Below are positions 17,852 through 27,174 of a stretch of 64,000 nt of DNA, piece after piece (the first letter of the stretch is position 1; every line of letters starts with the position of its first letter). Source of the stretch: Pseudarthrobacter sp. Fe7 (lineage in GTDB: Bacteria > Actinomycetota > Actinomycetes > Actinomycetales > Micrococcaceae); NCBI GenBank assembly GCA_024372495.1, contig CP099977.1:4030001-4094000 (forward strand), read 5' to 3'. The notes below the pieces were generated by a model. That model worked only from the letters and a program-made list of their open reading frames with translations, was not told the DNA's origin and searched no databases. The position numbers and the translations under genes were made by a program.

Positions 17852-18366
17852 TGCCGCTCAACCCCGGAGAGAGCCCCGGATTCCTGCTCTGGCACGCCAC
17901 GTTGCGCTGGCAGCGGGATATCGCCGCGGCTCTGGCCCCGCTCGATCTCACCCATGTGCAGTTCGTGCTGCTCGCCTGCACGTGGTGGCTCAACGGCCAG
18001 AGTGAGCACCCGAACCAGCCTGGCCCTGGCGCGGCAGGCGGGCACCGACGTCAAGATGGCCTCCCAGGTCCTTCGCGCCCTCGAGGCCAAGGGACTCATC
18101 GCACGCGAAGTCGATCCCGCGGACACCCGGGCCAAACGGCTCCGCGTCACCAACGCCGGCGCCGAGCCTGGCGCCCCGGGCCATCGCCGCCGTCGAGGCT
18201 CGCCGACGCCAGGTTCTTCGAGCCTGTGCCCGTGGACGATGCCATGTCCCTGCTCCGGCGCCTGGGCCGGCCCGAGTTTGGCACACCGCCAACGACGGCG
18301 GAAGGTCATAAAGGTCCTGCCCCAACGCCGCAGACACTCAAGATAGGCCGTTCACCTCGCGCCTAA
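17851..18366 (+). CDS. MarR-family regulator, three +1 frame errors
   Basis: Starts at the ATG at 17851 on the last bases of the SRPBCC gene. Three separate one-base insertions, at AGCCT 18017-18021, AGCCT 18165-18169 and AGGCT 18196-18200, shift the frame through all three phases and return it to the original. Corrected, it is about 170 residues: VQFVLLACTWWLNGQ, then NQLALARQAGTDVKMASQVL (the winged helix-turn-helix), LEAKGLIAREVDPADTRAKR (the MarR wing with DxRxxR), then AVELADARFFEPVPVDDAMS. That three errors cancel and restore conserved MarR sequence throughout strongly argues against real pseudogenisation. Confidence 0.8.
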   Translation: MPLNPGESPGFLLWHATLRWQRDIAAALAPLDLTHVQFVLLACTWWLNGQSEHPNQPGPGAAGGHRRQDGLPGPSRPRGQGTHRTRSRSRGHPGQTAPRHQRRRRAWRPGPSPPSRLADARFFEPVPVDDAMSLLRRLGRPEFGTPPTTAEGHKGPAPTPQTLKIGRSPRA

Positions 18367-18383
18367 ACGGCGAGGCGGGATTT

Positions 18384-18421
18384 GCCGGACAGCGGCACCG
18401 GCAACCCACCGGCTGTCCGGC
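18384..18421. terminator. Hairpin after MarR gene
   Basis: Imperfect inverted repeat GCCGGACAGC...GGCTGTCCGGC with a one-base bulge, 18 bases downstream of the MarR stop. No clear T-run. Confidence 0.4.
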
Positions 18422-18538
18422 GACATCCGGGAGCGGGACGAACGCCATCGCCGTCGCCAAGGACGTCTTCGCCGCCACGGATTAGCACACCCGCGGCCGG
18501 CGTACCAACCCGCGGCCCAAAGGGCGCATAGTTGGATA

Positions 18539-19006
18539 ATGACAGGTCCTTACACCCGAGGTGACTCCTACAGCAGCGAGGCTTCCCGGAAACACATCAG
18601 GCAGGCGCTTGAGGACTACGGTGCAACGGACATCACATTCGGTCAGCGGGGAGGCATGGGCGCCGTCGCCTTCAAGGGTGACGGCAGGCAATTCCGGATC
18701 GTCATGCAGCTACAGCAGTCCGAAGGGGCCCTCGCGGTCCGCGGCGACATCGCGGACAGCCGGCTCCATGAAGCGAACGCGAAAGGCCTGGAACGCATCA
18801 ACCGCAAATCCTGGCACACCCTGGCGTCGGCGATCGACGCCAAGCTCGGCGCGGCAGCAGCGGGAATCTCCACGCTTGAATCGGAGTTCCTGGCCCATGT
18901 GGTCCTCCCCGGAAACCACACGGTGCTTGACCAGCTGGAACCCGTCATCGAGTCTGCCTACCGGTCCGGCCAGCGTCCGTCATTCAGCCAGCCGTCCCTG
19001 CCGTAG
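18539..19006 (+). CDS. Unknown conserved-looking protein, 155 residues
   Basis: Begins MTGPYTRGDSYSSEASRKHI and contains an alpha/beta pattern (DYGATDITFGQRGGMGAVAF, then FRIVMQLQQSE). No signal peptide or membrane segment. GC3 is high and even, supporting real coding. I do not recognise the family. Confidence 0.6.
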   Translation: MTGPYTRGDSYSSEASRKHIRQALEDYGATDITFGQRGGMGAVAFKGDGRQFRIVMQLQQSEGALAVRGDIADSRLHEANAKGLERINRKSWHTLASAIDAKLGAAAAGISTLESEFLAHVVLPGNHTVLDQLEPVIESAYRSGQRPSFSQPSLP

Positions 19007-19157
19007 GCCTGGCGCGGAAGCCAGCGGGCCGCCGTCGTCCATCACGGCGGCGGACCCCGCGGCCAAGGCTGAAGTAGGGCATTTCTCCCCTGTGCACCGG
19101 CCCCGCACCCGGACTAGCCTGACGCGCACCAGCATCCACCGCCGTCGAGGAGCCATC

Positions 19158-19470
19158 ATGGCCGGGTTTGTGCAGATCATCGAATTCACGTCCTCCCGCA
19201 TCAAGGAGATCGAGGAGCCTGGGCCGCCCCTCGCGGACCGAGGGAAGCACCCCGCCCACGTTCCGCCGCATTATCGCCACGGCGGACAGGGACCATCCGG
19301 GGCACTATTTCACCATTGTGGACTTCGACTCCTTCGACTCGGCCATGGAGAATTCCGGCCGGCCGGAAACCTCGGAGTTCGCCGCCAAGATGGCCGCACT
19401 GTGCGACGGACCCGTGATCTTCCACAACCTGGACGTCCTGTGGGAGGACAGCGGACAGGGAGACGCCTGA
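19158..19470 (+). CDS. Unknown small alpha/beta protein, possibly dimeric ferredoxin-like fold, +1 frame error
   Basis: ATG at 19158. The frame breaks at AGCCT 19216-19220; GAGCTG restores SSRIKEIEELGRPSRTEGST and continues to DVLWEDSGQGDA, about 103 residues. The pattern FVQIIEFTSSRIKEI ... HYFTIVDFDSFDSAMENSG resembles small ferredoxin-fold monooxygenase-like proteins, but no catalytic residue can be named. Confidence 0.65.
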
Positions 19471-19551
19471 TCGCAGGATTCGCTCAAGATTGAGGCAATA
19501 AATCTCCCCGATGGACAAAAGCCCTTCCGATGGCCGTGCCCGCTTCCTAAG

Positions 19552-19821
19552 GTGTTCACAGGCTCGACCGAGGGGACCATCGTGCTACACGGGGACGCAT
19601 CCAAGGACAACGACGGCGCTGTGGAGCGTGTCAGCCCCGGTGACTCAGCCGCGGTCGAAAAACCCGCTGCCTGCCGCCCCGTTCCCGCCCCTCCACACAA
19701 AAGCATCCCAGCCGCCCACGCACCGATCCCCAGGGTCAGCGGCAGGGAGCGCGAAGTGCAGCAGCTGATCTACGATCTCGCCCTCCTCGCCGCCGGGCAG
19801 CGCCCGCAACCCACCACGTAG
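19552..19821 (+). CDS. Possible small unknown protein, 89 residues
   Basis: GTG start candidate at 19552, high GC3 through the frame and a C-terminal helix (SGREREVQQLIYDLALLAAG). Proline-rich middle, no recognised domain. No convincing ribosome binding site; it may be chance coding-like sequence. Confidence 0.4.
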   Translation: MFTGSTEGTIVLHGDASKDNDGAVERVSPGDSAAVEKPAACRPVPAPPHKSIPAAHAPIPRVSGREREVQQLIYDLALLAAGQRPQPTT

Positions 19822-19928
19822 GATCCGGGCGCACGGGCTGACCGGCACCCGAGTCCACCGGGCCCAAAGCCGTCGGACCGCCGTCGTACTTTCACGACGG
19901 CGGCCCACTGGCCAAGGTACGTAAATCC

Positions 19929-20249
19929 CTACTTTCCCGGCGCGCGGTAGGACGGTGTCTTCTTGGCGGCCTCGTCGATGTCCTCCACGCTGAGGAGCGG
20001 CTTTAGACGGACGTTGACGCTTCCCGACGAGTTGATCAGCATCGACAGTGCTGCTGCGCTGGCATCATCGGGCAGGTCAAAAACGCCAAGGACGTCGTAG
20101 TAGCCAAATGCGAAGTAGAAACTCTCCAGCGTCCCGCCCACGGATTTCAGGGCCTCCGTCACGGCATCGCGCCGTTTGGTACCGCCTTCCTGCATGACCC
20201 CTTTGATGCCCTGGCCCACATACGTTGCTTCAAACAGATACTTCGGCAT
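19929..20249 (-). CDS. GYD-domain protein
   Basis: 106 residues from the ATG at 20249 (RBS GGAGGAAAG). The start MPKYLFEATYVGQGIKGVMQ and the motif FYFAFGYYDVLGVFDLPDD contain the G-Y-[YF]-D signature of the GYD family of dimeric alpha/beta-barrel proteins. Function in this family is unknown. Monocistronic, intact. Confidence 0.8.
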   Translation of the reverse strand: MPKYLFEATYVGQGIKGVMQEGGTKRRDAVTEALKSVGGTLESFYFAFGYYDVLGVFDLPDDASAAALSMLINSSGSVNVRLKPLLSVEDIDEAAKKTPSYRAPGK

Positions 20250-20551
20250 GGTCTTTCCTCCCGGCGTAGTCACTGCGGCGGCGACTCCGTCCGCGGATTA
20301 CGGGCATCTGACGCCGTTAAGGCGAAAATTATTCCGCCGCCCACAGGCAGTCAAGATGCAGGGATACCTAATGCCAAACGATAGGGGCGGGCGCATCAGA
20401 GGGGGTAGGGACGGCCGCGGCCCCAAGGCCGTTCGGCCCTAGCAAGGTCCGGCCGCCCGGGACAGGCTGGAACAGGTAGGCGCCGGGGCCAACGCCCGCG
20501 TGCCCTGCGCCATGCCGCTAGTTGGAGCGCGGGCTCTGAGGACATCCCACC
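20250..20551. promoter_or_regulatory. Divergent intergenic region, GYD gene / DUF998 gene
   Basis: About 300 bases carrying both promoters. I see no clear operator or riboswitch. I looked for a rifamycin-associated element because of the downstream rifampicin phosphotransferase-like gene but could not identify one with confidence. Confidence 0.35.
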
Positions 20552-21239
20552 ATGTCAGTTGCCGGTGGACGGCTCCCGCGACGCAGGCGGACGGCGCTGT
20601 CCGAAAGCCAGCACAGTGACGTCGTGCGCATCTGCCTCCTGGCCGCCGGGCCCTTGTCGTCGCTGCTCTATGTGGTGTTCACTGACGGCATCGCGGCCTC
20701 CCAATGGCCCGGCTACCGCCGCACCGAGCAGATGGTGAGCGAACTGTTCGCCGTCGGCTCCCCCGCCCGGGACGTCCTGGTTACCTTCGGATGGATCTAC
20801 ACGGTCCTGTTCACGGCGTTCGGGCTGGGCGTCTGGAGCTCCGTCCGCGGCAACAGAGCGCTGCGCATCGGTGCCGGGCTGCTCATGGCGTACGGGCTGT
20901 GGAACATCATGGGCGCCCTCTTCCCGCTGCGGCTGGGCGACGACGCCTCCATTCCCATGCACATTGTGGCCACCAACATCCAGGCTCGCGCTCATGGTCG
21001 CCGCGATGTGCTTCGTTGCCGCCGGGTTCCACGGCCGGATGCGGATCTACTCGATCGCCTCGCTCGTGATGTCTGCCCTCATGGGTATGGTCGCGTTCAT
21101 GGCAGCCCCGGGACCGAACCTCGTCTTGGGCATTGGCGAGCGCATCAGCATCGGGGCATTCCTGCTGTGGGTTGCCGTCCTTGCCGTGGTGCTGTGGAGA
21201 CGGACGACGGCGGCAGACACCAAGGGGGCAGCGTCATGA
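20552..21239 (+). CDS. DUF998-family membrane protein, +1 frame error
   Basis: The N-terminal frame (MSVAGGRLPRRRRTALSES, then ICLLAAGPLSSLLYVVFTDG) breaks at AGGCT 20982-20986; CAGCTC restores IVATNIQLALMVAAMCFVAA and the remaining membrane helices. Corrected length is about 228 residues with six hydrophobic segments and the DUF998 signature GYRRTEQMVSEL. Its TGA overlaps the ATG of the next gene (ATGA), so translation is probably coupled to the phosphotransferase-like enzyme. Function unknown. Confidence 0.78.
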
Positions 21240-23872
21240 CATATGTCAGGGACTTGGGCGACGTGCAGCCCGGCGATATTGCCGGGGCTGGCGGCAAGGC
21301 CGTGGGTCTCGGCGGCCTCATCCGGGCCGGGCTTCCGGTCCCGCCGGGATTCGTCCTCACTACCAACGCGTATGCCGACTTCGTCGCCGAGAACAACCTC
21401 GGGCAAGCCGTCCAGGAGTTGGCCGGGCTCTCACCCGAGGAGTCACCGCAGGAGTATGAGCACGCCTCGGCGCTGATCCGGACCCTGTTCAGCAAAGGCA
21501 GCATCCCGGCAGATATCGAAGCCGAATTGAAGGCCGCTTACGAACAGCTGGGCGGCGGGGAAACAGCCGTTTCGGTCCGCTCCTCCGCCACCGCCGAGGA
21601 TCTCGCCTCGGCCAGTTTCGCCGGTCAGCAGGAAAGCTACCTCAACATCCGCGGCCTGGACGCCCTGGCCACAGCGGTCATCAACTGCTGGGCTTCCCTC
21701 TGGACGGCGCGCGCCATGGCCTACCGTGCCCGCGCAGGCGTGCTTCCCGATCAGGTGCGCCTAGCCGTCGTGATCCAGCAAATGGTCGAGGCCGACGCCG
21801 CCGGGGTGATGTTCACCGCCAACCCCGCGAACGGCCGCCGCGACCAGGCGGTGATCAGCGCCGCCTGGGGCCTGGGCGAAGCCGTGGTCAGCGGACAGGT
21901 CACTACCGATGACCTCACCGTGGACACCGAAACCGGCAAAGTCCTTACCAGGCAGACAGCCGACAAGGACGTCATGACGGTGCCCACGGAGAACGGGACG
22001 GCCGAGGAAAAGGTGGCGGAGGCCCGCCGTCGTGCGCCCGTCCTTGACGATGCCGCGGCAGCCGAAGTGGCCGGCTACGGCCGGCGAATCGCGGACCACT
22101 TCGGCGCACCGCAGGACATCGAATGGGCGCGGGCCGGCGGCAGGTTCTTCCTGCTCCAGTCCCGGCCCATCACGGCCCTGCCCGAACCCGCCGCCGACAC
22201 CCCAACGGAATGGCCCGTCCCCTATCCCAAGGGCCTCTACTTCCGGGCCAGCATCGTCGAACATATGCCGGAGCCGCTCTCCCCGCTCTTCGCCGACCTC
22301 ATCGACGGCTCGGTGTCCCGCTCGCTGTCCGCCCTGATGAACCAGGCGCTGGGCCCGGGCTCCCTCCGCGACGGCGACGTCCACTTCCCCACCGTCAACG
22401 GCTACGCCTATTACTACTACCGCACCTGGCCCATGCTGCGGATGACGGGCCGGACGCTGCCGGCGATGCGTGCCCTGTTCGGCGGCAAGGCGCACATGGG
22501 CGTCGCGGGCTGGCGGGACTATTCGCATCCGCGGTACGAGCGGATCATCAAGGACTGGTCGGTGTCGCCGCCGGCCGAGCCTGCCCGGCGGCCAGGCTCC
22601 TGACCGGAGTGCAGGCCCTCCTGGACGCCGGCACCGTCTATTACACGGCGGTGCAGTCCATCATTCCGATGGCCGACATGGGCGAGCTCTCGTTCCGCGG
22701 ATTCTACAAAACCGTCAGGCGCCGCGGCGATCCCCCGGCCCAGGAGTTCCTCCTGGGCTTCGACAGCGAACCCATCAGGGCGGAAAAGTCGCTGTACGAC
22801 CTCGCCGGCTGGGCCCGCAGCGATCCTTCGCTGGTATCCGCCCTGTTGAAAAGCACGACGCCGGAACTCGCCGAGTGCCTGCGGACAGGTTCCGCCCCGG
22901 CTGGGGTGGACCGGGTTCTGTGGCAGGAATGGCGCTTCACTTTCCAGGAGCATCTGGACCTGTACGGCCACGCCGTCTACAACCTGGACTTCGCCACCCC
23001 CGTGCCGGCCGACAACCCCGCCGCGCAGCTGGAGACCGTGAAGTTCTACCTGCGCGGGCAGGGCACCGACCCGCATGAGCGGCAGCGGCTGCTGACCGAG
23101 CGGCGGGAATCGCTCACGCGTGAGGTGGCGGGGCGGCTGGGGCCGCGGCGCCGGGCACTGTTCCTCCGTCTGCTGAAATGGGCGCAGGAGACGGCCCCGC
23201 TCCGCGAGGACGCACTGGCCGACGTCGGGCTGGCCTGGCCGCTGCTTCGGCGGATGCTGCTGGAACTGGGGCGGCGGCTGGTGGCCTCTTCCGTTATTGC
23301 TGCGCCGGACGACGTGTTCTGGCTGCGCTTCTCCGAGCCTGCAGAGTGCAGTGGAGTTTGGCCTGGCGGAGCCCGCCGCCGGGGTTTCACTTGCCGGTGT
23401 GTCCCTGCCCGTCCGGGCTGCCGCCGTCGCGGAGCGCAGGATGCTGTGGCGCGGCCAGGCAAAGGCCGCCGCCCCGCAGATGCTCCCGCAGAGGGCGTGG
23501 ATGGAGAAGGCGTTCGGTTCGATGATGCCGGGAGGCCCGCAGCAGCAGGCCGGCGACATGATCAGGGGCACCGGTGCGAGCTCCGGCCGGGTCACCGCAC
23601 CGGCGCGGGTCCTGCGGGGACCCGAGGACTTCGGCCGGATGCAGCCCGGTGAGGTGCTGGTGGCCCGCATGACCACACCGGCCTGGACTCCGCTGTTCGC
23701 TATGGCGTCCGCCGTGGTGACGGACGTGGGCGGGCCGCTGAGCCACAGTTCCATCGTGGCCCGCGAGTACGGCATCCCTGCCGTCCTGGGCACCGGGGTG
23801 GCCACGCAGCGGCTGGCCGGCGGGCCAAAGGTGACCGTGGACGGCGACGCCGGAACGGTCAGTATTCTTTGA
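21236..23872 (+). CDS. Rifampicin phosphotransferase-like / PEP synthase-like enzyme, three +1 frame errors
   Basis: About 877 residues after removing inserted bases at 22578-22582, 22594-22598 and 23336-23340. Order: N-terminal ATP-grasp (GGKAVGLGGLIRAGLPVPPG, VSVRSSATAEDLASASFAGQ, AAWGLGEAVVSGQV, and the exit strand RFFLLQSRPITAL), a long central domain not found in PpsA, then a swivelling phosphohistidine domain (VTDVGGPLSHSSIVAREYGI with the catalytic His). This arrangement and length match rifampicin phosphotransferases, which transfer the beta-phosphate of ATP to the drug, but uncharacterised PEP-utilising enzymes share it. ATGA overlap with DUF998. Confidence 0.78.
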
Positions 23873-23909
23873 TGCCCTGCCCGAAGGACTTTGAGGGCAT
23901 GATGTTCGG

Positions 23910-24503
23910 GTGAACAAGAACCGGCTCGAAGCCTTCAGTGACGGTGTCCTGGCCATCATCATCACCATCATGGTGCTCGAACTGCACACGCCGGAGGAAC
24001 CCACGTGGGCCGGCGTTGCCGCCATCCTGCCCACGCTCTTCACCTACCTGCTGAGCTTCGTGTACGTGGGGATCTACTGGAACAACCACCACCACATGAT
24101 CCACCTCGCCAGCCGGGTGAACGGAACCATCCTCTGGGCCAACCTGCACCTGCTGTTCTGGCTGTCCCTGTTCCCGTTCACCACGCGGTGGATGGATGAG
24201 TCCGGCTTCCTGCAGGTCCCAGTGCTGCTGTACGGGATCAATCTGCTGTGCGCCGCGATCGCCTACTTCATCCTGGAACGGCGGCTGATCGCGGTGCAGG
24301 GCAAGGATGGGGCCCTCGCCCGGGCAGTCGGGAAGGACTGGAAGGGCAAAGCCTCCCCGCTGATCTACCTCCTCGGCATCGCCCTCACCTTTGTCCAGCC
24401 ACTGATGGGAGTCGCCGCCTTCACCGTCGTCGCGCTGATCTGGCTGGTCCCGGACCGTCGGGTGGAACAGTTCGTCGTGAGGGCCCATGAGGACAGCGCC
24501 TGA
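23910..24503 (+). CDS. TMEM175-family potassium channel subunit
   Basis: 197 residues from a GTG. The first helix RLEAFSDGVLAIIITIMVLE contains the FSDGVxAI signature of TMEM175, and about six hydrophobic helices follow. Bacterial members carry one six-helix repeat and form tetrameric K+ leak channels without a canonical selectivity filter. Membrane protein, monocistronic, intact. Confidence 0.85.
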   Translation: MNKNRLEAFSDGVLAIIITIMVLELHTPEEPTWAGVAAILPTLFTYLLSFVYVGIYWNNHHHMIHLASRVNGTILWANLHLLFWLSLFPFTTRWMDESGFLQVPVLLYGINLLCAAIAYFILERRLIAVQGKDGALARAVGKDWKGKASPLIYLLGIALTFVQPLMGVAAFTVVALIWLVPDRRVEQFVVRAHEDSA

Positions 24504-24526
24504 GCCCTCACGGCTGCAATATTGGG

Positions 24527-24793
24527 CTACTCCCCCATGCCCGGATGCACCGGAACAAAGTCGATCCTGTTGCCGGAGTTGGTCCGGCCTCCCGGGGCCC
24601 GGTTGAACCCCTTGGCGTCGAGTCCGTTCCTGGCGCGGAACTCGGCGAGCGCGGCGTCATAGGCATTGTTGAGCGCCACGCCGGAGAACTCACCGGTACT
24701 GCCGTCATTGAAGGCGATCCGGATACGGACGCTGGCCGGATAGTGCCGGTTCATGCGGATAAAGCCGTCGGCGTCCTGCTGGAGGGTGATCAA
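24527..24793 (-). CDS. Unknown small protein, 88 residues
   Basis: Starts MITLQQDADGFIRMNRHYPA; predicted beta strands in the first half (SVRIRIAFNDGSTGEFSGVA) and a helix after. Frame has high GC3. Not recognised. Confidence 0.5.
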   Translation of the reverse strand: MITLQQDADGFIRMNRHYPASVRIRIAFNDGSTGEFSGVALNNAYDAALAEFRARNGLDAKGFNRAPGGRTNSGNRIDFVPVHPGMGE

Positions 24794-24861
24794 GGAGTCC
24801 TGCTTTCGTTCGTGCGAGCAGACTCAAGTGTGCCGCAGATTCGTTGAAAACCCTCCAGGAG

Positions 24862-25734
24862 CTACCCCTCGCAGGCCACCCCGTCGCCGTCGCCGTCCAG
24901 GCCTGTGCGGTACCCGGGCGTGCCGGCATACAGCGGTGCTGCTCCGGCAGCAACCGCCTCGGCACAGTTGGCATAGTAGGCAAGGGTGGAACTGGAGGCG
25001 GCCGCGACCGTGCTGGGCGCCGGCTGCCCCGGGCAGCCCGCAAGAATGCCGGCGATCGCGTCGTGCTCAGCCTGCGTCACCCACAGGCTGTACCGCGCCT
25101 TCACGGACACCTGCCGTGCCACGTACTCGCACCGGAAGCCCTTGACTGGGGGCAACCAGGTGGCCGCATCGCCGTCGCCCTTTTGCTGGTTGGTGGGGCC
25201 GTGGGTTGCCTGCAAGTTGAGCGGATCGTTGGCGAAGGCCGTCCGCTGCTCGGTGGACAGCTGCTGGGCGCCCTTCTGCCATGCGTCGCTGAGCGCCACC
25301 ACGTGGTCGATCTGCACGGCGGTGCTGGTGGTGGTGCCGCGGACGAAGTTGATGACGGTGCCGGTGTAGGGATCCGCGAGCACTCCGGTCTTGACCGTGC
25401 AGGGCACGCTGCTGGTGAAGGTCACCTCCGTCAGGTCCCGCTGGAGGATGTCGTTGCGGGTGTCGCAGCCGTTCTGGTCCACGTCCGCCCAGGTTGGCCC
25501 GAACAGCGAGCGCTCGTACCCGGTCTTGGGTGCCCGGCCCTTCACCGGCAGGGTCGCCAGCAGGTCCACCGCCTGGACGGTATTCGACGATGCGCTGGCC
25601 GTGGTGGTGCTGTCGGCGGCCACCGCCGGCAGGCTTGCGCCGAAAAGCGCCAGCAACGCGGAAAGGACGACGGCGGCTGACCATCGGGTGCCGGACGCGG
25701 GAGTGGTTACGGGCAAGGACGTGTGGCTGGACAT
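24862..25734 (-). CDS. Secreted HNH nuclease (DUF1524-type) with C-terminal Excalibur motif
   Basis: 290 residues. A signal peptide (AAVVLSALLALFGASLPAVA) ends near residue 40. The catalytic HNH region reads VQIDHVVALSDAWQKGAQQL ... FANDPLNLQATHGPTNQQKG, with the central His in DHVVAL and the Asn in NDPLNL. The C-terminus ends in DGDGDGVACEG, the calcium-binding DxDxDGxxCE of the Excalibur domain. It probably acts outside the cell on nucleic acid for scavenging or competition. Intact and monocistronic. Confidence 0.85.
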   Translation of the reverse strand: MSSHTSLPVTTPASGTRWSAAVVLSALLALFGASLPAVAADSTTTASASSNTVQAVDLLATLPVKGRAPKTGYERSLFGPTWADVDQNGCDTRNDILQRDLTEVTFTSSVPCTVKTGVLADPYTGTVINFVRGTTTSTAVQIDHVVALSDAWQKGAQQLSTEQRTAFANDPLNLQATHGPTNQQKGDGDAATWLPPVKGFRCEYVARQVSVKARYSLWVTQAEHDAIAGILAGCPGQPAPSTVAAASSSTLAYYANCAEAVAAGAAPLYAGTPGYRTGLDGDGDGVACEG

Positions 25735-26414
25735 GCAGATTCCCCCAAGTTGTGTGCATGAAACGTTGGGTGCGTCAGCCCCCCATAGCCGCTGACGCCA
25801 CGGACGAGCCTAGCGGCAGCGGGTCCCCGAAACTGCCGGTTCCGGAGCACCTGGGCCAATCCTTCCCGACTCCTGTGCCAACCCTGCGTCTGGGGCAATA
25901 CGGCGCCTCCAGATTCGGCAGGGGGTGGCAGTCAAAGGGGAAGCCCCACCAGCAATGCTGAAGGGGCTTCGACTGTTTTGATTCCGCTATGACGAACATC
26001 ATCTCCCGAACTTGCGGGAATCCCGGTGCTTCCTGCCTCGTCACCGGCAGGCCACGGTGGACCAGTTCCACCGCGTGTTCCAAGGTTCCCCTGTTGTTCG
26101 TTCCCGTCCTTCTTCCGAAGAACGTATTAACAGTGCTACTCCTGGTTTTCCCATGGCGCAAGAGCCAAACTTCCCAGCGGCTGCGGCCTCTCGATACACA
26201 GAACCTGCAGGTACCTTCGCGATCTCGCTAAGAGAAGGCTCGGACATTCTCATGTCCTGAACAACCCGGCGTCATCTGATGGTTACCTGCAGGAGCTTTA
26301 AGTCTAGGACCGGACCGGCTTCTTCAACAGGGGGTAGTCCGCCAAAAACTTCCTCGGTTTCGAACGGCACAACCTGGACCGGCCGGCCGCACCGGTTCAA
26401 TGCGGTGCAGGGAA
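25735..26414. other. Gap with a terminator and otherwise no gene recognised
   Basis: About 680 bases between two minus-strand genes. It holds the hairpin at 25940-25970. Short open frames on both strands show no consistent codon bias or recognisable product. No tRNA-like cloverleaf was found. Confidence 0.4.
25940..25970 (+). terminator. Rho-independent terminator-like hairpin
   Basis: GAAGCCCC and GGGGCTTC arms with a 15-base loop, followed on the plus strand by GACTGTTTTG. No recognised plus-strand gene ends nearby, so its client transcript is unclear. Confidence 0.5.
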
Positions 26415-26871
26415 TCATGGCCTGGGATGGACCACCAGGACAGGACATTGGGCGTAGTTGACCACTTGGGCCGAGACGGACCCCATGTGCAAACCGGGAA
26501 ATCCTCCGTGCCCCCGGGAACCGATGACGATAAGGTCCGCGTCATTGGCGGCATCGAGAATTGCCGACGCAGGTGAATGGGTGTCTACCAGCTGACCTGC
26601 AGCTGGTACGCCTGCATCTTCGGCGGACTTCAGCGCCTCATTCTGGAGTGTCCGGGCGATTTGCTCCGGAGACGCTTCGGCGACAATTTCACCCGCCGCT
26701 GTTTCCAGGACAGCCGGATACCACGCCATCGCCGGCTTGTTCCAGGCGGTAATCAGGCGGAGCCTGCCCGTTGCGCCGCTGTGCCTCGTCCACGGCCCAG
26801 GTCAGTGCTGCCTGCGAATGTTCGGAACCGTCAAAACCCACAATTATCAAGAACGAACCGGTGCCAGCCAT
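26415..26871 (-). CDS. Universal stress protein (UspA family), +1 frame error
   Basis: ATG at 26871 with AAAGGAAGG upstream. The N-terminus SFLIIVGFDGSEHSQAALTW carries the Usp strand and nucleotide-contacting D-S. The frame breaks at 26761-26765 (CAGGCTC in the gene); CAGCTC restores NGQLRLITAWNKPAMAWYP. The C-terminus has the ATP-binding signature DLIVIGSRGHGGFPGLHMGS followed by VSAQVVNYAQCPVLVV. About 151 residues, a normal single-domain UspA. ATP-binding type by motif. Confidence 0.85.
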
Positions 26872-27174
26872 GTGCCTTCCTTTCACTGTCCCACAAATGC
26901 TGAAGTTCCATCCATGGTCCTGGGGCGGCGGTGGGGACGGGCGCCATCCAAATGGTCCGGCACCTGTCCCGACCACAGAGTACAGCGCGTTGCCCGCGTG
27001 CCGGCAGGGCCGAAGACCCCTTTTTCCGGGGCAAACACCTGGATACTCCCGTGCGTAACGGGCTCCGGCAGGGAGGCCTTTTGTCCCTATCAGGCCGGCA
27101 TGCAGGGGTATTAACTGGACTGACGCCGGAACCACTGCCGCCTCCGACGCCTGGCGCTAGGAAAAGGAGCAGCC
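26872..27174. other. Divergent intergenic region, Usp / MBL-fold gene
   Basis: About 300 bases holding the promoters of the divergent Usp gene and the metallo-beta-lactamase-fold gene. No operator palindrome or RNA element recognised. Confidence 0.35.

Noticed and set aside
18218..18222. AGCCT at TTCGAGCCTGTGCCC in the MarR gene as another inserted base
   Set aside because: Reading it as written keeps the restored frame (FFEPVPVDDAMS). It is a native Glu-Pro, showing that not every GAGCCTG is an error.
18421..18483. Coding-like stretch ending in an in-frame TAG before the unknown gene at 18539
   Set aside because: A short open stretch with plausible codons (GSGTNAIAVAKDVFAATD) but no start or homologue; too little to call a gene remnant.
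24862..25734. HNH protein as a restriction or defence nuclease
   Set aside because: It has a signal peptide and an Excalibur domain, so it acts outside the cell.
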